Shown piece after piece: positions 1-9,105 of a stretch of DNA of 64,000 bases. Position 1 is the stretch's first letter, and each line of letters opens with the position of its first letter. Below the pieces are notes generated by a model. The model did not search any database, was not told the DNA's origin, and saw only the letters and a list, made by a program, of their open reading frames with translations. The stretch covers positions 3,472,001 to 3,536,000 of the forward strand of contig NZ_BIFT01000001.1 of NCBI RefSeq assembly GCF_003967575.1, given 5' to 3'. Position numbers and translations under genes: made by a program. The DNA is from Dictyobacter alpinus (GTDB lineage: Bacteria > Chloroflexota > Ktedonobacteria > Ktedonobacterales > Ktedonobacteraceae).

Positions 1-1033
1 TGCTGGACCATTCAAAGTTGATAACTACAATCACTCTACTGGTATTAAGCTAGTACGTAATGACAACTATTACAATGCCAAGCCGAAACTGAAAACCCTC
101 AACGTCGTCTTCTACAAAGACCAGGACGGTATGTACAAAGCCTATCAGGCGAAACAGCTTGACTTTGCGTATGTGCCAACCTCCAGTGTCAACGAGGTCG
201 TTGGCAAACCCGATTACAGCGCAACCGACGTATTGACCATCCGCTATCTGAGCTTGAACTTCCTGGCGGCACCTTTTGATAACATCAAAATCCGTCAGGC
301 CTTCGCACTGGCTATTAACAAAGATACCATTGTGAAGACCGCCATCAACAACGCTTTTGTGGCAAGCAACCACATCATCCCTAAAGGTATGCCTGGCTAC
401 AACGAGGCCCTCACCGGTCCTGAAGGTACCACTACCCAGGGTGATCCTGCGAAAGCAAAACAATTGCTGGCAGAAGGACTCAAGGAAATAGGAAAGAGCG
501 CATTGCCAAGCCTGACTCTGACCTATTATCCACGTGAGCAGAGCTACAAAGATGCGATGGCACAGGTCGTGTCCATGTGGCAGAGCAACCTGGGTGTAAA
601 GGTCAATGTGAACACCGTCGCTCGTCCCCGCTTGCTGGACCTGGAAAACGCCACCAAGAACAACGCTTCTCTGCCCATGTGGCAGGCTGGTTGGAACGCT
701 GACTATCCAGATCCTCAGGACTGGCTGACCACCTTCTTTGACAAAGGTTCAGACTACAACCAGTTCAACTATGGTCAGAACAAATCAACTGCTGCCCCTG
801 AGCAGGTGAAGGTACAGGAAGAGTTGCGCCAGGCTGACGTCACTCAGGACCAGACCGCACGTATGAAACTGTACAATGACGCAGAGCAGAAGATCATCAA
901 TGATGTTGGTTGGATCCCATTGTGGCAGGAGAAAGTTCACTCCCTGACCAACAAAAACGTTAACAATCTGAAGCTTAATTCTCAGCAGTTAATTCCGCCC
1001 GACGACTGGAGCAACATCTACATGTCGGCATAA
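1..1033 (+). CDS. Peptide/nickel-type ABC transporter substrate-binding protein (3' part; begins before the window)
   Basis: The frame is open from base 2, so the N-terminus, signal peptide and lipobox lie outside the window. The visible ~343 residues match the C-terminal two thirds of the SBP_bac_5 (OppA/DppA) family: the early VRNDNYY stretch, the IRQAFALAINKD motif, a WQSNLGVKV segment and the late DYPDPQDWL motif typical of oligopeptide binders. These proteins capture peptides outside the membrane and deliver them to a DppB/DppC-type permease pair, which follows directly. A terminator-like hairpin lies between this gene and the permeases, a common way to give the binding protein more transcript than the membrane subunits. 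The real ligand cannot be read from sequence. Confidence 0.93.
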   Translation, partial: AGPFKVDNYNHSTGIKLVRNDNYYNAKPKLKTLNVVFYKDQDGMYKAYQAKQLDFAYVPTSSVNEVVGKPDYSATDVLTIRYLSLNFLAAPFDNIKIRQAFALAINKDTIVKTAINNAFVASNHIIPKGMPGYNEALTGPEGTTTQGDPAKAKQLLAEGLKEIGKSALPSLTLTYYPREQSYKDAMAQVVSMWQSNLGVKVNVNTVARPRLLDLENATKNNASLPMWQAGWNADYPDPQDWLTTFFDKGSDYNQFNYGQNKSTAAPEQVKVQEELRQADVTQDQTARMKLYNDAEQKIINDVGWIPLWQEKVHSLTNKNVNNLKLNSQQLIPPDDWSNIYMSA

Positions 1034-1057
1034 CTGAGTACTCGTACATTGGGATGT

Positions 1058-1099
1058 CTCATTTACGGCACTGCTCCTGGTAGTAGTGTGGTAAATGAG
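1058..1099. repeat. Stem-loop after the binding-protein gene
   Basis: CTCATTTAC pairs with GTAAATGAG around a partly paired loop. It sits in the 290-bp gap between the binding protein and the first permease. It could stabilise the upstream mRNA end, but no function is proven. Confidence 0.45.
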
Positions 1100-1121
1100 C
1101 TTCCCTATCAGTTATTGTAGG

Positions 1122-1180
1122 TATCCGCGACGTAAGGCTCTCCTTGTAGAATAATTCACGTTGCGGATATTTTCCTTTTC
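1122..1180 (+). terminator. Probable intrinsic terminator/attenuator between binding protein and permeases
   Basis: TATCCGCGACGT pairs with ACGTTGCGGATA, and the 3' arm runs into TTTTCCTTTTCC. It lies 90 bp after the binding-protein stop. It may end most transcripts there and let a fraction continue into the permease genes. Confidence 0.55.
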
Positions 1181-1324
1181 CCCATCTGCAAATACACACA
1201 TATCCAATATATAAAGAAGAACCACACGGATAGAGTATATGGGTGACATCAAAAGGAAGCTCCGCTAAGCGTCCATTTCCAGTAAGAGATAAGAAACCTT
1301 GGAAAAAGGAGGACAGAGCTTGAA

Positions 1325-2284
1325 ATGCTGAAATTCCTGATCAAAAGATTTATTGGGCTCATTTTTGTGATTTTATGCGTGACCTTCCTCACGTTTATTA
1401 TTGGTTACTATGCCCCGAGTAATCCCATCCAGATTATGATGGGTGATCACCCCAACCAGGCTCTGCAAGCACAATTAATGCATGCGTATGGTCTGGACCA
1501 GCCCTTGTTACAGCAATATGCCAATTTTCTTATTCGCCTGTTGCACCTTGATCTAGGTACCTCTTTTAAAACGATTGGTCGGCCCGTCAACGATATTATT
1601 GCTGGTGGCCTGCCTATTTCATTAGAACTTGGTCTGTGGGCCCTGCTGATTCAGGTTGGCATTGGTGTACCGGTTGGTATTATTTCTGCTCTTCGTGCCA
1701 ATAGCTGGACCGATACTGTCAGTATGGGTGCCGCGCTGATTATTTACGCGCTCCCATCCTTTATTCTGGCTATTCTGGTACAGTTTTTGATCATCTGGCT
1801 CGATAATACCTTTGGCTGGAGTTGGCCCAACACCCAATGGGGAAATCCCTGGCAGTATAGCTGGACCGATATTCAATATAAACTTGCCCCCATTCTGGTC
1901 TATGGTGCCACCGGTATGGCTTATTTCGCGCGTTTGTCACGAACAAGTATGTTAGAAATTTTGCGCCAGGACTATGTGCGAACAGCGCGTGCCAAGGGCC
2001 TGTATGAGCGTGCCGTCGTTTATCGCCATGCATTCCGTAATGCGTTGATTCCGTTGATTACTATCATCGGTTTGTCGGTAGGCTTCCTGGTTGCAGGTGC
2101 CTTCTTTATTGAGCGCATCTTCTCCATTCCCGGTATTGCTGGTATCACATTGGACTCAATTGATAACCTGGACTATCCTGTGGTGCAGGGCACAACTGTA
2201 ATTCTGGCTATCGGTGTGGTGTTCGGTAATCTCTTATCTGATATATGCTATACACTGGTCGATCCCCGCATCAAAGCTGAATAA
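1325..2284 (+). CDS. ABC transporter permease, DppB/OppB type
   Basis: A 319-residue integral membrane protein, normal length for DppB-type permeases. It shows an N-terminal membrane helix, several further hydrophobic helices and the conserved EAA loop near residue 215-235 (DYVRTARAKGLYERAVVYRHAFRN region), which contacts the ATPase. The C-terminus has the usual IPGIAG...LDYPVVQG pattern. The start is fixed by a strong AAGGAGG box 10 bases upstream. It is followed after 21 bp by the second permease, so the two are co-transcribed and should form the heterodimeric channel for peptides or similar ligands. Confidence 0.95.
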   Translation: MLKFLIKRFIGLIFVILCVTFLTFIIGYYAPSNPIQIMMGDHPNQALQAQLMHAYGLDQPLLQQYANFLIRLLHLDLGTSFKTIGRPVNDIIAGGLPISLELGLWALLIQVGIGVPVGIISALRANSWTDTVSMGAALIIYALPSFILAILVQFLIIWLDNTFGWSWPNTQWGNPWQYSWTDIQYKLAPILVYGATGMAYFARLSRTSMLEILRQDYVRTARAKGLYERAVVYRHAFRNALIPLITIIGLSVGFLVAGAFFIERIFSIPGIAGITLDSIDNLDYPVVQGTTVILAIGVVFGNLLSDICYTLVDPRIKAE

Positions 2285-2305
2285 GGTAAGAAGGTGAGAA
2301 TTTAA

Positions 2306-3430
2306 ATGGAACAAGATAAAGGACCAAGATTTTCAAAGCCGCGATTTGTTCAGCCCGATGAAGCGATGATGCCGCCCGGATCTCCTCAAGAATTGATGAT
2401 TGAAGAAGAAGCACCTGCTCTGGCGGCTGAAGTGGTGGATGGCAAAGAGATTCGTACATCTGATAGTGGTAAGAAATCGCCGACCCCAATGCAGGAATCG
2501 CTGCGCCGTTTGCGCAGAGATGTGCGGGCCATGGTGTGCATTGGTGTGATTGTTTTTTATATCCTGCTGGCTATCTTTGGCCCCATCATTTATAAAGCGG
2601 TTGGCCCCAGTTATAAAAGTAACATGACCAATACGGTGATCTCGGCCTCCGTTTATCGTGATTTTACGCACCAGGAGGCGGACCGTAAACATGAAGGTCC
2701 ATCGGCGCAATACTGGCTGGGAACCGATTCTATTGGTCGTGATTTGTTTGCCCGTCTGATGCAGGGTATGTTGATCTCGATTGCCGTGGCCGTGGTGGTT
2801 GAGTTGATTGACATTATTCTGGGAGTGACCATTGGTGTGCTGGCAGGCTACTATGGTGGCTGGATTGATTTTGTGCTGGCACGTTTCACAGATGTGATTT
2901 TTGCCTTTCCCGGACTGCTCTTTATTATCCTGCTGGTGGGTATTCTGGGCTCCAGTACCGATGCATTGAATAATATCCCGGTGATCGGTGCGAATGGTAA
3001 TGCCCGGCTTCTCTTAGTTTCCATCGGCCTGTCTCTGACCGTCTGGCCCTTGATGGCTCGTTATGTGCGTGGACAGACGTTACAGCTAAAAGAGCAACAA
3101 TTTGTAGAGGCCGCCCGCACATCTGGCGCGACAGACTTCACGATTATTTTGCGCCACCTGGTGCCAAATCTGTTAAGTATTGTGATCATTGCCGCTACCC
3201 TTAATATTGCGAATACGATCATCAGTGAGGCTGGTATCAGCTTGCTCGGTCTGGGTGTACAACCTCCGGGCTCCAGTATTGGTTTGATGATCTCGGACGC
3301 CACCACCTTCCTAGAGAATCATCCATGGGAAGCTTTGATGCCCTCCTTTGTGCTGGTCATCATTGTACTGGCCTTCTCATTTCTGGGTGATGGCTTGCGC
3401 GACGCCTTTGACCCTCGCTCCAAAGACTGA
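2306..3430 (+). CDS. ABC transporter permease, DppC/OppC type
   Basis: A 374-residue permease. The first ~70 residues are an acidic, soluble extension (PRFVQPDEAMMPP onward) that is longer than in typical DppC (~300 aa). Then come a membrane helix, the periplasmic OppC_N part and BPD_transp_1 with the EAA loop (FVEAARTSGATDFTIILRHLVPN). It ends in the family's DGLRDAFDPRS signature. It pairs with the upstream permease. The partner ATPases (DppD/DppF type) are not downstream, because the operon ends in a strong terminator; they must be upstream of the window or elsewhere. Confidence 0.95.
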   Translation: MEQDKGPRFSKPRFVQPDEAMMPPGSPQELMIEEEAPALAAEVVDGKEIRTSDSGKKSPTPMQESLRRLRRDVRAMVCIGVIVFYILLAIFGPIIYKAVGPSYKSNMTNTVISASVYRDFTHQEADRKHEGPSAQYWLGTDSIGRDLFARLMQGMLISIAVAVVVELIDIILGVTIGVLAGYYGGWIDFVLARFTDVIFAFPGLLFIILLVGILGSSTDALNNIPVIGANGNARLLLVSIGLSLTVWPLMARYVRGQTLQLKEQQFVEAARTSGATDFTIILRHLVPNLLSIVIIAATLNIANTIISEAGISLLGLGVQPPGSSIGLMISDATTFLENHPWEALMPSFVLVIIVLAFSFLGDGLRDAFDPRSKD

Positions 3431-3438
3431 GGAAGATA

Positions 3439-3497
3439 AACAGAGCAGAAAAAAGGTGGATAGAATTTTCTATCCACCTTTTTTCTGCTCTGTTTTT
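3439..3497 (+). terminator. Strong intrinsic terminator of the peptide ABC operon
   Basis: A near-perfect ~27-bp inverted repeat (AACAGAGCAGAAAAAAGG with its complement) centred on TAGAATTTTCTA. The 3' arm ends in TGTTTTT. It lies directly after the DppC stop and is symmetrical, so it could also serve the opposite strand. Confidence 0.85.
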
Positions 3498-3499
3498 GT

Positions 3500-3590
3500 G
3501 CGCCGCCTGCGGCGCGCGCGAGGGAGAAAGAGTGAGCGGGGACGTCATGCCCCGCACCCCGGCAGGGAGGACCCTGCACCCCGGTTTTCT
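3500..3590. repeat. GC-rich dispersed repeat, copy 1
   Basis: Starts with the hairpin GCGCCGCCTGCGGCGC and continues with GAGGGAGAAAGA...GAGCGGGGACGTCATGCCCC and GCACCCCGGCAGGGAGG. The same words recur at about 53.62-53.80 kb. It is non-coding and lies between convergent genes. Confidence 0.6.
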
Positions 3591-3631
3591 GCCATACCAC
3601 ACAGATTTGAATAGCTACCTGTGTTTGTGAT

Positions 3632-5035
3632 TTACTCGGCGGGTTTTTGGGTTGGGGTCTCCTCTACTTTGGGGCCGATCCAGATGGTTTGAACGTTGAC
3701 AAACTCCTGGATCCCAAAGTGGGAGAGCTCACGGCCATAGCCGCTATGTTTGACCCCACCAAAGGGTAGACTTGGAGCGGAGGCGGTCATGCCATTAATA
3801 AAGACACCGCCCGCCTCGATCTCTTTAGCCAGTTCCTGAGCACGATCCACATTGCGTGTCCAGAGATTGCTGCTGAGTCCATAGATAGAGGCGTTCGCCA
3901 GTTCTATGGCCTGTTGAGCATCACGTACGCGTATCACAGCGGCCACAGGTCCAAAGGTCTCTTCTTTAAAGACGGTCATCTCAGGCTGCACATCAACCAG
4001 GATGGTTGGCTCGTAGTAGTAGCCATTACCCTCAACCTTTTTGCCACCGAGCGCCAGCTTAGCACCCTGAGAAAGGGAATCCTGTACCTGTTTGTCCAGT
4101 GTCTCACGGAGATCTTTGCGGGCCAATGGACCAACTTTGGTCTCACGATCCAGCGGATCACCGATGCGCAACTGGGAAGTATACTTCACAAACTTTTCCG
4201 TGAACTCATCGGCGACCGAGTCCTCCACAAAGAAGCGTTTGGCAGCGATACAGCTTTGTCCGGTATTCTGATAACGGGCCTGGACAGCGGTTTTGGCGGC
4301 CGCATCCAGATCAGCGTCAGCCAGGACAATATAGGCGTCCGAGCCACCCAGTTCCAGCACGTGTTTTTTAAGCACACTACCACTGGTAGCGGCCACCTTG
4401 GTGCCTGCGGCCTCGCTACCCGTCAGGGTTACAGCCGCGATACGTGGATCTTTAATCAAGGCCTCAGTCTCCGCGCCAGGGACCAGGACGGTACGGAAGA
4501 CGCCATGGGGGAAGCCACTGGCCTGAAACATCTTCTCGATCTCCAGTGACAAGCGTGAGACATTGGAGGCATGTTTCAGGATGGCCGTATTGCCAGCCAT
4601 CAGGCTTGGGGCCGCGAAGCGCATGACCTGCCAGTAGGGGAAGTTCCAGGGCATTAAGGCCAGCACTACGCCCAGAGGCTGAAACGAGGCATAGCTTTTG
4701 GTGGCGTTGCTCTGCATCTCCTGTGGTGCCAGAAACTTCTCTGCATTATCCGCATAATAGTCACAGTTGAGGGCACATTTCTCTACTTCGGCCTCAGACT
4801 CAACGATTGGTTTGCCCATTTCAAGGCTGGCGATGCGGGCTAGCTGTGCTTTGTTTTCACGCATATAGCTTGCGAGACGATGAAATAGTTTGCTACGTTC
4901 CGCGAAACTGGTTTTGCGCCAGCTTTTAAAACTGTTGTGCGCGTCTTCTAGCGCGGCATCGATCTGCTCTTTATTATATGCTTCAAAGGATTCGAGGACT
5001 TCTTCAGTTGCGGGATTAATAGATTGAATACTCAT
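3632..5035 (-). CDS. NAD(P)-dependent aldehyde dehydrogenase, succinate-semialdehyde dehydrogenase-like
   Basis: A 467-residue class-3-like aldehyde dehydrogenase of the GabD/Sad group. It has the nucleotide-binding MPWNFPYWQV region, the catalytic glutamate in LELGGSD, the catalytic cysteine in NTGQSCIAAKRF and the late EETFGPV and PFGGVKHSGYGREL motifs. It would oxidise a semialdehyde or other aldehyde to the acid in the cytosol. Its length is normal. There is no neighbouring GABA transaminase, so the physiological substrate is open; the SSADH assignment rests on overall motif style. Confidence 0.9.
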   Translation of the reverse strand: MSIQSINPATEEVLESFEAYNKEQIDAALEDAHNSFKSWRKTSFAERSKLFHRLASYMRENKAQLARIASLEMGKPIVESEAEVEKCALNCDYYADNAEKFLAPQEMQSNATKSYASFQPLGVVLALMPWNFPYWQVMRFAAPSLMAGNTAILKHASNVSRLSLEIEKMFQASGFPHGVFRTVLVPGAETEALIKDPRIAAVTLTGSEAAGTKVAATSGSVLKKHVLELGGSDAYIVLADADLDAAAKTAVQARYQNTGQSCIAAKRFFVEDSVADEFTEKFVKYTSQLRIGDPLDRETKVGPLARKDLRETLDKQVQDSLSQGAKLALGGKKVEGNGYYYEPTILVDVQPEMTVFKEETFGPVAAVIRVRDAQQAIELANASIYGLSSNLWTRNVDRAQELAKEIEAGGVFINGMTASAPSLPFGGVKHSGYGRELSHFGIQEFVNVQTIWIGPKVEETPTQKPAE

Positions 5036-5133
5036 ATGTTTTTTCCTTCTCTTTGCTTCGCACTAACCACTTCATCTTGAGCGTAAGCTCACCATATACA
5101 CAAAAAACTGTGGTAAAAAGTTGCACCTGAGGA

Positions 5134-5898
5134 CTATGGTTGTGCTTTCACTGTGTTGAGTGCCTGGCAGATGAAGTTGGTGGCGTTTTCAAAGGAGAAG
5201 AGGCCAGTGTTGATGAGCAGGTGGTAGAAGTTTGGCTGATGGCCATCGACGCCGTAGTAGCGACGTAGATAGCTATCTTGCTCATCGTCGCGTTGTTCTA
5301 ACATGTCGCGGGCCGCATTACGGTCCAGGTGATATTGTCGCATGACATAATCGATGCGGTAATCTAGGGGCGCGAAAATATAGATGTGCAGGGTACGGGG
5401 ATTGTTGTGGAGCAAGAATTGGGAGCCACGACCGACGATGATAGCATTTCCCTGGGTGGCTAGCTCTAAAATGACACGTTGGGTGAGTTGGAAGTAGGCC
5501 AGTTCCTGGGATTGGTGCCGGGTGTTCTTGTGCTCGTACATATAGTGAACCGTAAACGGATTACTGGAACGCAGCGCTTCCAGAATATTGTTAGAGAGGC
5601 CAATGGTCTGCTCATCCTGGCGTGCCGCCTCCGCCTCATCAACGCCCAGGCGTTTGGCCACCTCGGCGATAATCCTGTTATCCATATAGTTGAGGCCTGC
5701 AACTTCGGAGACCATGCGGGCAATGTCTGAGCCACCGCTGCCAAATTGGCGTGAGATGGTCACTACTACAGAGCCTGCGGGTGGAATGCCAGTTGGCATC
5801 GGCTCGACGGCCAGGGCCGTCTCTGGAAGTACCCGTGTTTCTGTCGTTTTTGTTTTTCCGTGGAGATTTTTAGCAGCCCTGTGAAGTGTATCTTCCAT
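5134..5898 (-). CDS. Cytidylate kinase-like P-loop protein
   Basis: 254 residues. After a ~45-residue hydrophilic N-terminus comes VVTISRQFGSGGSDIARMV, the P-loop form of the cytidylate-kinase-like family (PF13189). A YMDNRIIAEVAKRLG segment and IIVGRGSQFLL then HIYIFAPLDYRIDYVM follow, as in that family. The fold suggests nucleotide phosphotransfer, but members of this family are poorly characterised and the substrate is unknown. It stands alone, 98 bp upstream of the aldehyde dehydrogenase start on the same strand, so co-transcription is possible. Confidence 0.82.
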   Translation of the reverse strand: MEDTLHRAAKNLHGKTKTTETRVLPETALAVEPMPTGIPPAGSVVVTISRQFGSGGSDIARMVSEVAGLNYMDNRIIAEVAKRLGVDEAEAARQDEQTIGLSNNILEALRSSNPFTVHYMYEHKNTRHQSQELAYFQLTQRVILELATQGNAIIVGRGSQFLLHNNPRTLHIYIFAPLDYRIDYVMRQYHLDRNAARDMLEQRDDEQDSYLRRYYGVDGHQPNFYHLLINTGLFSFENATNFICQALNTVKAQP

Positions 5899-6097
5899 CA
5901 GTATGATCCTTTTTATATAGCTTCGACCCTTACGGTCGATTGTGTTCCGTCACGATACCATCAGCCTCAACACGAATAGATGTTTGTGTGCGCTCTCTTA
6001 AGCTCTTATGTTCTCTGTTTCTTATGTTGTCTATGGTTAAAATGTTCTACCTAAATATCTTACGTTTAAGGTATGTCTGAATGATACGTTGGATTGG

Positions 6098-6997
6098 CTA
6101 CATACCAATGAGATCTGCTTTGATGATGATATTGCGTACACTTCTGACAATGGCGGCATCGACCATTTTACCTTCGAAGGCGATGGCGCCCAGACCTTGA
6201 TCCAGGGCTGCGGTATAGGCTGCATCCAGGCGACGTGCATAGGCTACCTCTTCAGCGGAAGGGGAGAAAACCTGATTGGCAATCTGCAATTGGTCTGGAT
6301 GAATGGCCCACTTTCCGACAAAGCCTAGCGTTCTGGCGCGAATGCATTCACTTTGATAACCGGCGCTATCCTTGAAGTTGGCATAGGCTCCGTCGATGGC
6401 ATCGATATGGGCGGCCCGGGCGGCGATCGCGATCTTGTTGCGCGCATAGTGCCAGAGATCGCCAGGATAATCGGCGTGTGAGCCCTCGATGCCTTTGCTG
6501 TCGACGCCCTGGGATGCGCTATAGTCACCTGGACCAAAGATCAGCGCCTCTAACCGTGTGCTGGCGCGTGCGATCTCCTCTACATTGAGCATCGCCTCCA
6601 CTTCTTCAATCAGCACCTCGATCCCGATGCGCCGTGAGAGCCTTTTATGTTGTTCAATCTGTGTCAATAAGGTATCAACCCACCAGACATCACGGGCCGC
6701 CTTTACTTTTGGGACGATCAGAATATCCAGATACGCGCCAGCCTCTTCCACAATCGAAATCACATCCTGATAAGCAAACTCGCTCTCAAGGTCATTGATT
6801 CTGACCGCCCGGGTCTTCGTGCCCCAATCCAGGGACTTCAGACTTTTAACTACTCTGGCTCGGGCCGCCACCTTTTCATTGGGCGCGACCGCATCCTCAA
6901 GGTCCAGTAAGACCAGATCAGCGGTGCTGGCGACTGCCTTTGCCATCATGCGTTCATTACTACCAGGTGTGGAAAGTTCGGATCGTCTGAGGCGCAT
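6098..6997 (-). CDS. HpcH/HpaI aldolase / citrate lyase beta-subunit (CitE) family, CoA-ester lyase
   Basis: 299 residues. It begins RRSELSTPGSNERMM, the CitE/malyl-CoA lyase opening, and continues with VLLDLEDAVAPNEK (metal-binding D/E pair), the TKAVRIND-like TRAVRINDLES strand, LDILIVPKVKA and the IEVLIEEVEAMLNVEEIA and LIFGPGDYSAS motifs. Such enzymes cleave or form (3S)-malyl-CoA, citramalyl-CoA or related esters with Mg2+. The start was set at base 6997 because AAAGGAG lies 8 bases before that ATG; an ATG 21 bases upstream lacks a site. No citF/citD partners are nearby, so it is a stand-alone lyase, not citrate lyase proper. Confidence 0.88.
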   Translation of the reverse strand: MRLRRSELSTPGSNERMMAKAVASTADLVLLDLEDAVAPNEKVAARARVVKSLKSLDWGTKTRAVRINDLESEFAYQDVISIVEEAGAYLDILIVPKVKAARDVWWVDTLLTQIEQHKRLSRRIGIEVLIEEVEAMLNVEEIARASTRLEALIFGPGDYSASQGVDSKGIEGSHADYPGDLWHYARNKIAIAARAAHIDAIDGAYANFKDSAGYQSECIRARTLGFVGKWAIHPDQLQIANQVFSPSAEEVAYARRLDAAYTAALDQGLGAIAFEGKMVDAAIVRSVRNIIIKADLIGM

Positions 6998-7150
6998 ATA
7001 TATGTCTCCTTTGATCATCTTTTTATCTGCGTTGCACGCTTCATTATATCAGAGGAAAAGGCTTGAAGTGTGAGATCGGTGGGGAGAGGGTTATCGGGAA
7101 TGTGAGTGGTTTGGATAGAAGTTGTCAGTAGCGACAACCTCTATCCAGGC

Positions 7151-7372
7151 TTAGCCAATGACCTGGGTATAGAGATCACAAATGATGGTCGTGGCCTCTG
7201 TATCGCTGACATGGTGGGTAAGTTGCTCATGATAGTTATCGACCCGGCGCATACGTGCATCAATAAAGGCGTGCTGGGCCTGTCCGCTTGCCAATCCATT
7301 CAAGCCACGCTTCATGGCTTCATATTCTGTCGCAATCCTCTCACGCAGTAGGGCGACTTCGCTTTGACACAT
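7151..7372 (-). CDS. Small conserved-looking hypothetical protein
   Basis: A 73-residue soluble, charged protein with a helical N-terminus (SEVALLRERIATEYEAMKRGLNGL) and an ADARMRRVDNYHEQL-type middle. No family recognised. Support for being real: an AGGAG box 7 bases before the ATG, plausible amphipathic helices, and a place in a gap of matching size between two genes on the same strand. The heptad-like charge pattern suggests a helical bundle. Function unknown. Confidence 0.55.
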   Translation of the reverse strand: MCQSEVALLRERIATEYEAMKRGLNGLASGQAQHAFIDARMRRVDNYHEQLTHHVSDTEATTIICDLYTQVIG

Positions 7373-7511
7373 TGCTGGCTCCTGATAGGTAGAAGAAAGA
7401 CTGTTCCTGGTGATAGGTGATGACTGTATAAGAAGGGGGCGCTATAAAATTCTTAATTCTACTTGAATAGAACGGAGTGCCAGAGCATTTTAACGGGTTA
7501 TAACGGCAGAA

Positions 7512-8195
7512 TTATACTCGCGTCTCCTGAATGGGCGTGATGGTCGTACCCTCTACAAATGGACGGTATCCGGCGCTATGGGCGAGCTTGAGTGAGGAGC
7601 TATTTTCGGCCATGGCGCTATAAAATGGGATCAGGCCCTCCTGCTTGATGGCGTTGGCCCAGAGGAGTGTGACGGCCAGCGCAAAGCCACGGTGTCTGGC
7701 CTGAGGAAGCGTTTCAACGCCCAGTTCACAGGCCTGTTTTGTACGGCGTGAGCTATGGGCGATACTCACCACGCGATGATCTTCCACCACGCCAAACACT
7801 GGCGCTACGTGCTCCTGAAGAAAATAATCTCCCCAACCAGCCTCAGAACTTTCCATGAGGGGATAATCGTCTCGTGTCAGGGGGCGGGCCAGGCTGCTGG
7901 CTCTCTGTAGATCCATAACGGAAGGCTCAGTCTGGACCAGTGCAATCTCGGCTTGCTTTTTGTAGCCGGGGCTATGGGCTAGATGCTGTTGTAGGTCGAC
8001 ACGTGTTTGTGCTAATACATCGGCACGCCAGATAAAGAGAGTATCGGAGTCCATCTGAGCACTATAGAGATGCCAGGGTGGCTGGAGTCCCGTTGCCGCC
8101 ACATCATGGTGTGCCATCGTCAGGTCCGGTAGTGAGATACCCCAGACAGCCTCTAGATGGAGTCGTAAGAGTTCACGGGCACTGAACATCTTCAT
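7512..8195 (-). CDS. GNAT family N-acetyltransferase
   Basis: 227 residues. The C-terminal half carries the acetyl-CoA fold: VVSIAHSSRRTKQACELGVETLPQARHRGFALAV corresponds to GNAT motif A (R/Q-x-x-G-x-G/A loop), followed by ENSSSLKLAHSAGYRPF, the usual N-x-x-S-x-x-L-x-x-x-x-G-F ending. The N-terminal ~95 residues are a separate segment of the kind found in two-part GNATs. The acceptor substrate cannot be told. It is separated from the dienelactone hydrolase gene by a hairpin, so it is probably its own transcription unit. Confidence 0.85.
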   Translation of the reverse strand: MKMFSARELLRLHLEAVWGISLPDLTMAHHDVAATGLQPPWHLYSAQMDSDTLFIWRADVLAQTRVDLQQHLAHSPGYKKQAEIALVQTEPSVMDLQRASSLARPLTRDDYPLMESSEAGWGDYFLQEHVAPVFGVVEDHRVVSIAHSSRRTKQACELGVETLPQARHRGFALAVTLLWANAIKQEGLIPFYSAMAENSSSLKLAHSAGYRPFVEGTTITPIQETRV

Positions 8196-8221
8196 CGTTA
8201 TACATCCTCATCCTTAAGTGA

Positions 8222-8252
8222 ATGGCCAACCAGACATGAAGCTGGTTGGCCA
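8222..8252. terminator. Hairpin between dienelactone hydrolase and GNAT genes
   Basis: ATGGCCAACCAG and CTGGTTGGCCAT form a perfect 12-bp stem with a 7-base loop. It lies just after the stop of the minus-strand dienelactone hydrolase gene. The T-tract is weak, so it may be an inefficient terminator. Confidence 0.55.
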
Positions 8253-8289
8253 TTTCATCATTGTTCTGACTGGTACATGTCAGGTTTTA

Positions 8290-8985
8290 TTAACGTAAGT
8301 GGTCCTTCAAGAAACCTACTGCGCGAGGCCAGGCATCGGCAGCGGCCTGCTCATTGCCCATGCCATGGGTAGGATTGATGAACGCATGACCGGCATCATA
8401 GACACGGACCGTATAATCCTTGCCCGCAGATTTGTAGAGCCGATCGATCTTTTGAATCTGTTCCAGGGATACGCTATCATCCTGCTTGCCATAGAAAGCC
8501 AGCACCGGCGCATTGACTTTGGCCACCTCTTCAGGGGTAGGATCATAGCCTGCACCATAGAACGGCACCACAGCGCCCAGATCAGGATAGCGTGAAGCCA
8601 CGGTATAAGCCAGGAAGCCGCCGAAGCAGAATCCCATCAAGCCCAGCTTTTTCGGCTGCACATTAGGGAGCTGTTTCAGCGTATCGAGGGCACCAATGAT
8701 CTCATTGGCCGCACGATCCACATTTTTCCGGACCAACATTATCATGCGCTGAGCATCATCAGGCTCGGTTGCTACCTTACCATGGTAGAGATCGGGGACC
8801 GCCACCACAAAGCCATCCGTCGCCAGCTTATGGGCCAGATCCAGGACGTGTGGCTCAATGCCCCACCATTCCTGAATCAGTACGATGCCAGGATGCTTCT
8901 GATCATCATCGGGCTGTGCCAGAAAGGCATAAGCTCCATCGCCATTGACTGGTAAATCTACTTTCGATGTACGTACTACCGCCAT
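8290..8985 (-). CDS. Dienelactone hydrolase family protein
   Basis: A 231-residue alpha/beta hydrolase. The nucleophile is the cysteine in GFCFGG (family G-x-C-x-G-G), the acid is the aspartate in YGKQDDSV and the histidine is in AGHAFINP. An IVLIQEWWGIEPHVLDLAHKLA oxyanion/lid region precedes them. It would hydrolyse dienelactone or other small cytosolic esters. Start chosen at 8985: AAGGAG lies 7 bases upstream, whereas the ATG 21 bases earlier has no site. Confidence 0.92.
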   Translation of the reverse strand: MAVVRTSKVDLPVNGDGAYAFLAQPDDDQKHPGIVLIQEWWGIEPHVLDLAHKLATDGFVVAVPDLYHGKVATEPDDAQRMIMLVRKNVDRAANEIIGALDTLKQLPNVQPKKLGLMGFCFGGFLAYTVASRYPDLGAVVPFYGAGYDPTPEEVAKVNAPVLAFYGKQDDSVSLEQIQKIDRLYKSAGKDYTVRVYDAGHAFINPTHGMGNEQAAADAWPRAVGFLKDHLR

Positions 8986-9105
8986 ATATGACTCCTTTGT
9001 ATTCAATTAAATATTTTTGCACGCTGCCTACATCATTATAGTCACGCAAAGATAGCAGCAAACGATGCATAGACGTTCGCTACTCTCATGGCGGGGCAAA
9101 TCTGT